A stretch of 64,000 nucleotides of DNA. Source: Edaphochlamys debaryana (lineage: Eukaryota > Chlorophyta > Chlorophyceae > Chlamydomonadales). The notes under the pieces are model-generated. The model searched no databases. It saw only the letters and a list, made by a program, of their open reading frames with translations, and was not told the DNA's origin. The stretch is taken from positions 2,170,001-2,234,000 of the forward strand of contig JAEHOE010000003.1 of NCBI GenBank assembly GCA_016858145.1, given 5' to 3'. This document shows positions 33,846 through 44,900 of this stretch, piece by piece; the stretch's first letter is position 1; every line of letters starts with the position of its first letter. The position numbers were made by a program, and so were the translations under genes.

Positions 33846-35852
33846 CTATGCTCCCCTATGCCCCCCTATGCCCCCCTGTGCCCCCCCCCTCAGCTCCGCG
33901 ATCCGCTCCGCCAGCCGCCGCTCCGCCGCCGACCCCCGCCGCGCCGCCGACAGCCGCACCTCCAGCCGGGACAGCCGCAGCAGCCGGGACAGCCGGGCCG
34001 CCTCCCCGCCCTCACCTCCACCCCCACCCTCAACCCCACCCTCACCCCCACCCCCACCACTGCCACCTCCACCTCCACCTCCACCTCCGCCGCCACCCCC
34101 ACACAGGTCCAGGCGGTCGGAAGCCTCAGCGGCGCCCAGCGCCGCCGCCAGCAGCCCCCCCGCCGGGGCCTGCACCAGCGTCAGCGCCGCCGCCGCGGCA
34201 GAACCGCCGCCGCCGCTGCCGCCGTCGGTAACACCACCACCGTCGGCGGCGGCGAAGGAGGCCGGCGGGAGTGCGGGCGCAGAGGCCCGCATGGCGTCGG
34301 CGGGGGCTCCCAGCACGGGGGCCTCTGCCTCGGCCTCGGTCTCTGCCGGGGCCTGGGATAGCTCCGCAGCCCCCTGGGCTCGTGCGGCGGCGGCGGCGGC
34401 GGCAGAGGCAGGGGCGGCGGGGGGGGTGCGGGCGGCCTGGGCCGTCCCCTGCGGCGGCGGCGGTGATGCCGAACCGGGCGGTGACGCAGCGGCGGCGGCG
34501 GCGGTGGCGGCGGCGGTGTTGCGGTCCCGCGCGGCCATGAGGACTCGGAGGTGCGGCGGCAGCGCCGCCGTCGGCACTCCCCCACCTGCTGCCGCCGCCG
34601 CCGCCGGCGGAGGCGCCGCCGCCGGCAGCACCCGCAGCGGCGGCGTCGCCAGCGCCGGCGGCGTGCTGGCGCCGCTGCCTGCCACCCTGCTGCCGCCGCC
34701 GCCGCTGCCGCTGGTCTCGGGCAGGGCGTCGGGGTGCGTGGGGTGCAGCAGGCGCATCGCGAGCTTGGGGCCGTGGGCTCTGAGCCCCGAGGCCGCCAGG
34801 CGCACCGACACCGGCTGCCACAGGGCCGCAGACCACACCACTGCCCCCGTGGCGGCGTCCTCGATGGACACGGACTCGGGGGCGGTGACCAGTCTGATGG
34901 GGGGGGGCAAGGGGGAAGGGTGGGAGCAAGGTGGGTGATTGAGGTGGGGGGGGGTGAGGCAAGAGGGAGTCGGGGTTGGTGTCCAGGCTGCAGGGGGTGG
35001 CAAGGGGTAGGGGTAGGGGTAGGGGTAGGGGGAGGAGGAGCAAGGGGGGGGGTGAGGCAAGGGGGAGGGGGGAGGAAGGGGGGAGGGTGAGGAGGGAGGC
35101 GTCCACGGACTCGGGGGTGGTCACCAGTCTGCAGGGGGGAGGAGGACGCAATGGGGTGGGTGTAGAGGTGGGAGGGGGCTTCGGTGGGGAGGAAGTGGTC
35201 AGCAAAAGTGGTGAGCTGGAACCCACAGCAGGCCCACACGCATCCACCACCTTGGTCCCTCGACGCGCGCCCTCGCGCCGCACCCCCCCCCCACCCCCCA
35301 CCCACCGCAGCCCGCGCCGCGCGGCCGTTGCGAATGCGTCCTCCTCCGCCTCCTCGCCCTCGGGGTCGCCGGGGCGCAGCGGCGGCCGCGGCAGCCCCCG
35401 CCGGTCCGTCAGCGGCACGGAGCCGCGCAGCTGGTAGGAGGGCACAAAGAGCTCCAGCCGCCCGCCGGAGAAGCCGCACACCTACGTAGTAAAGGGGGGG
35501 GGGGTGGTGCGTGGGTGCGTGGGGGTAGGGGGTGGGGGGTGGGGGGAGTTGAGGCGGGGGGGGCAAGGGGGCCGGAGGGCAATGGTAAGGTACAAGGAGG
35601 GGAGCGCATGGGCAGTGCCGGGGCACGGGGGCCGGAGGGCCGTCAGCTGCTTACCGCTTGCCCCCGCTTCCCCCCGCTCTCTGCCCTCGTCTCCAATACG
35701 CCCGAGCGTCGAGTCCAATCCGTCCGAGAACCATCTTCCGCCCCCCCTGCCCCCCCCCTGCCCCCCCACCAGCGCCCTCTCCACGTGCGGCCGGGCGTGC
35801 AGCAGCAGCAGCAGGTAGAGCTCGGAGCACTCCTTCTGGGCGGACTTGGCCT

Positions 35853-35903
<51 letters not shown>

Positions 35904-38900
35904 GGAGGGGAGGGATCAGGGGGGGGCGGGAGCCAAGGACGACACGCGGCGCAAGTTGCCGCGACCAAGACCTCCCTACACACCCAACCGCTGCCGCTCG
36001 CAAACTCAACCGGCGTCCCTCTGATCTTGCCCTCGACCCGCCACCCGCCACCCCCCTCCCCCACCCCCCTCGCCCTCAAACATCCCCCCCCCCTCCCCCC
36101 TTCCTTCCCCCTCAAACATCCCCCCCCCTCCCCCACCCCCCTCCCCCTCCCCTCACCTGGCGGTGCCGTACGTTCATGTTGTGTGCCGCCGCCGCCAGGT
36201 CGGGGTGGGGCTGCGGCGGGGGCGCCCCCGCGAGGGCCGCCAGCAGCTGCCGGTGCACCACCACGTCGGCATACCTTGGGGTGGAGGGAGGAGGTGAAAG
36301 GGGGGGTGAGAGGGGAGGGTGGGGGATAAGGGGGGTAAGGGGTAGGGGAGGGGCCGCCAGCAGCTGCCGGTGCACCGCCACGTCGGCATACCTTGGGGTG
36401 GGGGGAGGAGGTGAGAGGGGGGGTGAGAGGGGAGGGGGGGGTTACGGGGGGTAAGGGGTAGGGTAGGGGCCGCCAGCAGCTGCCGGTGCACCACCACATC
36501 AGCATAGCTGGGGTGGGAAAGGGTGGGGGTTAGGGGTTTAGGTCAAGGGGTTGGTAGGGTTAATAGGGCCAGTGGCGGCCAGTGGCCGGGATTTTGCCTG
36601 GTGTGCGCTGACCCTACCATATCGCCCGGTGAGTGTACGTGCACCAGCTTTTGGCGTTTAAGGGGGTAGGTGAGAGGCAAGGGGGGGAAGCAGCAGCGTG
36701 CACCCAAGGCACGCACCGGCGGATGGGCGAGGTGAAGTGAGTGTAGTACTGCAGCGCCAGGCCGTAGTGGTACGACAGGGGCGTGCCGGGGGGTGCCGTA
36801 CCGGTGCTGTTGTACTGCGCCTCGGACATGGCGCGCGTGGCCAGGCTCTGTACGGCACGGCACGGCGCGGAGGCGGGGGGCGCGTGTTAAACGAGGGGAG
36901 GGGGGGACACCACGTAGGTAGGGAACACTTCACGTCGGGACCCCACATACGTGCTCTCAAGTGCGCTTTCTAAACAAGGTACTGTGGCCTCATGCAATTG
37001 TACGGCACGGCACGGTCTCCCCCTCCCTGGAGTCACGCGGGCCCCCACCTTGATCAGTGTGGCTGCGGCGGGGTCGGCTGCGGCGGCCGCCCTGCACGCC
37101 CGGTCCAGGGCGGCGGCCAGGGAGGTGTTTGAGGAGGGGTCGAGGGGGGGGTGGGAGGGGTCGGGGTGGGGGTCCAGCAGCGCACGGATCTGCGGGTGCG
37201 TGTGGGGATAGGGAGGGAAGGGGTGGGGTGGTGTGCTTACGGGAGGGGAGGGGATGATGGGGCATGCAGAGACGCCCTTTCCCCCTACCGCGTGTCCTCT
37301 ACTTGCAGCATCATCACGCTCGAGAAGACACACCCTCTTCCTTCCTTCCCCTCGCCCTCCCCCCCTTTCAGTGCAGACTACGCTCTCAGGTCGCCGCTCA
37401 GAGGTCGGACCTTTCGCTCTGGCCATCGGTGCGCATCGGGCTCGCTGGCTGCCGCTCCTACTGTCCTTCCGTTCTCCAGTTTGTCAGAAAATCACCCCCT
37501 CCCCCCCTCCCCCTCTTCTCCTCCTCTCCCCCCTCCCTCGCCTGCTCGAACGCCTGCGCCCGGGGCGGGGGGTGGTTCCGCAGCAGGGCGGCCCCGGGGA
37601 AGGCGGAGGCGATGCGCTGCGCAACCGCCGAGTTGGCGGCGATCATCATCTCGGCCACAACGTCCATCATGGGGATCTGCGGCGGTTGGCGGTTGGTCGT
37701 TTTAGCCGTTGGCGGTTGGACGCAGTTGCTGACTAGGTGGCACGCGTCGGCTCCCTGCATGCCCCGGCAGAGGCCCCGGCAGAGGCGGTGCGCCCTTGCG
37801 CCCCGACCCTCCCACCCCGCCCCCACCACCAAGCCCTCCCCAACAGAAGACTGCCGAATCCCCCCTCCCCCCCCTCCTGTCCCCCTCCCCCCCCTCCTGC
37901 CACCCCCTCCTGCCTCCCCCCACCTTCTGCTTGCACACCACCCCGCACGGCGCCCCGCTGTCGTCGGTGGCGAAGCGCAGCTCCGCTGAGGCGAGCTCCA
38001 GCGCCCCCGCGGCCACTCGGGCGGAGCGGAGCTGGCCTGGGGGGGTGGGGGGGTGGGGGTGGGGGTGGGGGTGCGGGGGGTGGTGGAGAGGGGGTCAGCG
38101 GAGGATGGGATGCGGGGTGATGGGCGGGGGAGGCGAAGAGGGAAGAGGGGAGGCCCGCAAGTCCCGCTCCTTGAGGTAGGGAGGGCGCGGACATGCAGCG
38201 GCGTAGGATTCTCTATGAGTCCCCCGACCTCAACCACCTGAACACACCCCCACGACCTAAGCAACATGCACGCCAAGGGCCCCCCTTCACATGTCCCCCT
38301 CCCTACACGAACCCACCTGTCAGCTCGTCCAGCACCCTCAGCCCCCGCCTCAGCACCCCCACGTGCGCCAGGGGCAGGGCGTCCCCGGGGGCGGCGGGGG
38401 AGCCGTCAAGCAGGTCCTGGGCCTGACAGGGGGGGAGGGGAGGGGTTGCGGAGAGCGTTCGGGTTACTGAAGGAGGTGGAGGGGAGGGGTCGGACACCTA
38501 GTCAGGTCCCCCATGGCACCCCTGAGCTGTGGGTAGACTGACTTTGCACCTCCCCAGCGTTTCTTGATCCTCCCCCTAAGCCCCTTCCCGTCAGAAGCTT
38601 CGCCTTCCCCTACCCTGTTGGTAGTGCTGGTATTGCTCGAGCCTCCTGCACCCCCCTACAGGCCCCCCGACCCCGACACCCCCGTTCAGCCGAGGCGACT
38701 AACCCCTTCATCCAAACCCCCCTTCAACCCCCCCCTCCCCCAGCCCCCCCCCTCCGCCCCCCCCCACCTGCTGGTAGTGCAGCTGGTGACGGCTGCGGAT
38801 GACGCAGCGACCGAACCACGACCCCGCGGGCTCGTACTCCCACCGGCCCCCGGCAGCCCCCGCCGCCGCATCCGGCCGCCAGCGCCGCCTGCGGGGGGGC

Positions 38901-41900
38901 ACGACACACGGCGAGGGGTTCATAAGCGGGCAATGGAAACGAGTGCGGAAGAGTGACGGCTGCGCAGGAGGGCGAGGGGTGCGCCACCCACACTCGCACC
39001 TGCACCTTCCAGCGTCCATCCCTGCATCGCCGCCACTCCCCCTCCCAGTTCCCCCCTTCCCCCCCCCTCGCTTACCAACACCCCCTCCCCCCACCCCCCC
39101 ACCTGAAGGTCCACACCACCGACACCGTCAGCCGCTCCACGCCCCCCCTCAGCGAGCACAGCTGCTCCGACAGCAGCGAGGGGAGCATGTCCAGGCGCCG
39201 GTCAACCAGGTACACCTGTGGAGGGGTGGGGTGGAGGGGTGGAGGGGTGGAGGGGTGGAGGGGTGGAGGGTTGACAGACAGATGTTTCAGGCGTTGATCC
39301 AACCCGCACGGTTGGGTATGAGGCGCCGGTCAACCAGGTACACCTGGGGGGGTGGGTGGGGGGTGGGGGGTTGACCGACGCACGGTTGGGTCGGAGGCGC
39401 CGGTCAACAGGGAACTTATTTAGGATGTTGGTGTTGGTGTTGGTGTTGGTGTTGGGATCGGGTAAGGAGCCGTGCAAGAGCAGCGGGAGGCGGGCAGCAA
39501 GAACACGGGAGCGCACATGTGCCAGCTCGCCCATGCCCGCGCCTCTTGCCGCGTGCACGGGGCTACTCGTGGACGGTACTCAGTGGGCGGGGGTGGGGGG
39601 CAAGAGGGCTTCTGCTCTGTCTCCCTCGGTCCCGTCCATGGTACCCGTGGTTCCCCTCCTCCCCCCTGGCTGCCGCTCCATCTCTTCCTTCGCTCTCCAA
39701 TGCTCCGAAAATCACCCCCTCCCCCCCTTGGCTGCCGCCCTACCATTTGGGCTCTCCAAACTCTAACCCGTCAAAGATCCGCCCCCCCCCGCGCCCTGCT
39801 CCCCCCCCCTCACCGAAGTGCACCGGTCCCTCGCCTCGCCATCCAGGAAGCCGCCCGCCCGCACGAACCAGGACACGTCAGCAATGTGCACCCCCACCTC
39901 CACCTGACAGGGGGGAGACGGGAAGGGGGGCAGAGGTCGTGAGAGGTTGTGAGGGGGGAACGGGTCAGCGAGGTTCGTCGCCTCCCTCACAGACCCCGGC
40001 GCTTCTCCCACCCCGCGCTTCCAGCGCTCCCCTGTTCACCTCTCCCCCTCCCCTGCCCCCCTCCCTCCCCTGCCCCCCTCCCTCCCTCCCCTCCCTCCCC
40101 TCCTTCCCTCCTCCTTCCCTTCTCATGCCCGTCACCATCCCCCCGCTCACCCACTGCTCCGCCCCCCGGTCGTCTAGGTCGGGGGGGCTGGGGGCGGAGG
40201 GCAGGGGGGCGGCCGGGTCGGGGGCCGTGCGGGGCGGGGGGGCCGCCAGGAAGCGCACGTGCATGGCGTCGTCCACGTCCGTACAGCCCACCTGGGGTTG
40301 GGGGACGGGCGATTGGGGGGGAGAGGGAGGAAGGCAGAGGCAGGGGAGTAGGTTCGGCGGCTAGCGCTACACAGCAGGAGCGGTGGGACACACTTGGCAT
40401 GCCTTCCCTCTCCATCTCCTCCCCCCTGCCCCCTCCCCACCGGGTCTATCGACACCACCCAGTAGTCCGCCCCCGTGAGGTCCCTCCGCAAGGCTCGCTC
40501 CGCGGGGGGCACGGCCCAGTCGGAGGGGGAGGCCAGGGGGGGCAGCTCGGCCAGGGCGGCGTCGCAGAAGGGCTGGGGAGGGGGGGAGGGTTTGAGGGGG
40601 TTAGGGGTGAAGGGATTAGGGGGGGAAGGAGGGTTAGGGGATAAGGGGGGGGGAGGGTTCGTATCTGAGGGACACACGATGCTCACGAACCACACCCGCC
40701 CCCAACCCTCCGCCTCCCCAAACGCGGCCGCCTGCTCGCCCCTCCGTCCCCGACACACAGACCACACACCCCTTCCGCTCCGCCCGCTCTACCCCTCCCA
40801 CCCCCCGCGCCCCCGAATCCCAACTCCCGGCGAACCCACTGGCGAACTGACGCTCTCCCGCTCAGCTCCAACCTCGTCCCCTCCACCTCCCCCACCTCAA
40901 CCTCCCCCCCCCCTCAACCTCCCCCCCCCACACCTTGTGTTGTATGCCGCACTGCACCAGCACCGCCTCGCTCTCCGCACGCAGGTCGCTCAGGGGGCCC
41001 AGCACGCGCGTCACGTGGCCGCGGGGGTACCTGGCACGTGTCAGGAAGGCGTGGGGAAGGGGCCGCGGGCGAGGGGCGGATCTGGGTGTCGAGGAGGGGC
41101 TCGCTCTGCCAAATGGCCATCCCGCTTCCTTTTTGGATGTAGGGCACGCCATCTGGATGTCGTTCCCGCCCCTCCCGCACCCCCGCCCCCCTAAAAACTG
41201 ACCTGCAGTTTCGCTCCCACAAGTTGATAACCCCTGACACACTGACGCAACCCCCCCTCGGGCCCCCCCATACATCAGTGGCTGGGTACGGCGCCGTGGC
41301 AGGGGATCTGTAAACACGTTCCCGACTCTCCGATTACTGCATCATATTGTACCGGTGACTTTACCGATGCGTCAACACCCGCAGGCCCTGTTTCCCCCCC
41401 CCCCTCCCCCCATCTTCCCCACCTGGAGTTGCGCTCCCACGAGTCCACCCGCAGCACGAAGCGGGACCCCATCAGCGCCCGGCCCTGGGGTGGGGGTGGG
41501 GGGGGGCGGGGTGGGGGGGCGGGTTGCGCATGGGCCGGGGGGGGAGAGAGGGAATGTTCGCAGCGCCGCCCAAAGGTACCTCGCCCCCAACCGATCCCCC
41601 CCAACCTCCCTCGCTGGCTGCCGCTACACCTTACCTCTCCGGTTTAAACCTCGTCGGCGGTAGCCCCCAAGGCCCCCCCCAACCTCCCCCTCAAAGATCA
41701 CCCCCTAACCTCCCTCCCACCTCCAAGGCCCCCCTCACCTCCTCGCTGGCTTCCGCCATACCTTTCGGGCTCTCCAGTCTCTAACTCGTCAAAGCTCACA
41801 CCCCCAGCCTCCCCCTCACCCCCCTCACCCCCTCACCCCCTCCCTACCCCCCCCCCCCCCACCTGGCGAGTGAGCACCACCACGGGCGGCAGGCGGCGGT

Positions 41901-44900
41901 CCAGGGGGAGGCACAGGAGCGCCTCGGAGCGCCGGCCGCCGCCACCGCCCTCGCCCTGCCGGGGTGGGTGGCATGGCTGGCATCACGCAGGTATCAAGCA
42001 GACCCTGCACTCAGCAACCCCCAAGCACCACCCGCTCCTGCTCCCCCGCCCCCACCTTCGACGCCCCCACCAGGTGCGCCTGATCCCTCCGCGCCCTCCC
42101 GCCCCCCCGACCCCCGCCCCCACCTGGCCCGCCTCCCTCTCCGCCCGCGCCCTCAGCCCCGCCTCCTCCCGCTGACCCAGGCAGGCCACAACGTCCCGCG
42201 GGTCGCGCTGGAGAATGGCCACCACCTCGGCTGGGGGGAGGGTTGGGGGGTTTGGGGGATCGGGGATTGGCGTTGGGGGTTGGGGGTTGGGGGTCGGCGG
42301 GACGTTGAGCGTGATCACGTCGTGGGGGGTAGGGCCGGCTCCGAGAGGGGTGTGGCCGCCGCTGACCCACAAGTATGGCAGGGGGTGCAGCCCGTCGTCA
42401 CCGGGGCAGGGGCAGAGGGCAGAGGGCCCCGGGAGGCGAGCCAAGGCCCACACAAGAGCACGCAGAGGGAGGCAGCGCGGGGGTCAGCCCCGAGTCCCCT
42501 CCTGCCCACCTGCGGGCAGGGACGCCGACCCCCCCGCCTCCATCATCGCCAGAGCGCCCTCCTCGCCACCCGCGGCGTTGCCCTGGAGGCGGGGGAAGGT
42601 GTGGGCGTGAGGATGGGTGGGTGGGTAAACGTGGGATACCTGCACGCCACTCATGCGGTCAAACCGAGCGTGGGCAGCCCTCACTCTGCCTCTGCACCCT
42701 CTTCTCCTCCCCCTCACTCCCAGCAGCCATGCCCCGAAGCCCCTCTCCCCCTCCCCCTTCCCGCGGGCCCTTCCCCCCTGCTCTACACCCCTCCCCTCCC
42801 CTCCCCTCCCCACCCCACCTCCGCATCCGCCAGCAGCTCCGCCCCATAGTCTGTGTCCGCCTCCAGGGGGGAGGGGCCCGAGGGCCCTGCGTCGGCGGCC
42901 GTCTGGGCCGCCGCCGCCGCCTCCGCCGCCTCGGCGGCCGCTGCCTGCTCCTCGGATACGGGGCCGGGGAGCAGCAGGCGCACTGGGGGGCACACGGGGA
43001 GAGAGGGTTTCGGGGGTTCCGGGGGGGTTCCGGGGGGGCGAGCAAATGATGGGGATGTTTCAGGGGTTTAGTGCCGGACTTCGGAAATGTACTTGTGCAG
43101 TGGCGGAGTGCGGGTGACCGGCCGCGCAGGGGCTTGGGCTTGCTATCCTTGCATGGGGACGGGGTCGAGGCCCCACCCTCACCTGCGGCACCCCCTCCCC
43201 CACCAGCCCCGTACCTCGGCCCCCAAGCCATCTCCCCCTCCCCCTCTTCCCTTATCGTTTCCCGCTCGAAAAATCCCCCTCTTTCCCCCCTCCTCTTTCC
43301 CCCCACCCCCACCCACCCCTCCCCCCTCCCTCCCCACCCACCCGCCACCACGTCCCCCTCCAGCGCCCGGTTCAGCGCCCCCCGGCCGCTCAGCCGCACC
43401 AGGCGGCCCAGCCCCGGGCCCCCCGCCCCCCCCAGCCCCAGCTCCACCACCGCCTCGGAGGGGGAGCGGCGGGACACGTGCACCGTGCCCTGGGGGGGGA
43501 GGGGTTGTTGGGAGAAAGAGGGGGTGTGTTCAAGAGGGATGGGAGGGGTTTTTCTTTTTGGAAAGCGGCGGCCAGCATCCCCTTGTCTGGTAGTGCCTGG
43601 GCAGGGCCCTTACCGTCCCCGGTTCGCCGCCCTTCCTAGTAAAGCCCTTCTCCTCCCTCCCTCTTTCCCTCCCTCCCTCCCCCCTCCCCTCCCCTCCCCC
43701 CTGCCCCACCCGCATCAGGGTGCCCGCCGCCAGCCCCTCCTCCACCTCCTGTTGGGGCAGGTGGGGGGGGTAGGCAGCGTCGCCGCCCGCGCCAGAGCCG
43801 CCTGCGGGTGGGGCGGACGAGGTCGGCAGAGGAAGGGGTGAGGGCGGACCTAAGCACATTCGGGGCTGACCCTGACAGGCTTCATCACACCAACGTCACG
43901 AAAGGACGGATGGAAGAAGGGTTGGGATCAGGATCCCGCAGCTGTACGGCCGATCCCCGCATAGTACCGCTCACCCGCGTCCGCCGCCGCCGCCGCCCGC
44001 GCCGCCGTGAGGCTGTCGTACAGCTGCGCGACGGCGCCGCCGGGCGGGTGGTGGGCGGCCACGTAGTCTGCGGCGGAGAGCACCGTAACGCCCGCAGCGG
44101 CGGCCTCGGCTAGGTAGTCGGACAGGACGCTGTGTGTGTGGCAAGGGGGGGGGGCAGCACAGGAAGGAGGAAGGGCGAACTTTTTCGAGCGGGAAACGAT
44201 AAGGCGGCGGAAGGGGGAAGGGGGAGCCAAGATGTTGGAGGGATGCACGGCAGCGCCGCAACATCAAACCCCACACAGCCAGGACACAGCAGCACCCTGT
44301 GTCCCCCTCGTCCCTGCCCCCCCCACACACCCCCAAACCTCCCCCCCCCCCACCTGGCCTGCTCCTCGTCCGCCGGCCACCCCTCCAGCCCCTCCACGCC
44401 CTGCCCCGCCGCCCCCGCGCCCCCCCCCACGGCCGCCTGCGTCCACGCCGCCAGCGCATCGCTCAGCACCACCAGGGGCACGCGCCCGCCTGCGCACCGG
44501 GGGGCGGGGAGCAACACAGCAAAGGAAGAGTCTGAGAGCGTGAGAAGGACGTCAACGTGATGGCTCTGAGAAGGACGTGAACGTGAGGACCAAGACAGCA
44601 TCACGGGCGCAACAGCGCTCAACGAGGCAGCTGCGAAAGGGCGCAGCAGCGCGCCACATGCGGGCACGCCGGGTCAGGGCGGTGCCCCTCCCGCCCCCCC
44701 CCCTAGCCCCCCCCCCCTTCCGCACCTAGGTGGCGGCCGTAGTAGATGGCGGTGGCGAGGGCGGGAGGGCAGGGGGGCCTGCGGTACGGTGGGGCGGGGG
44801 TGTTTGAAGCTGATAAGCGGGACAGCGTCGAATGGTTAGTGGGGCGGGGGTAAAGGTCTCAGCGCTTCAGGACCTGGCGTCCGGGCAGTGCACCCACCTA

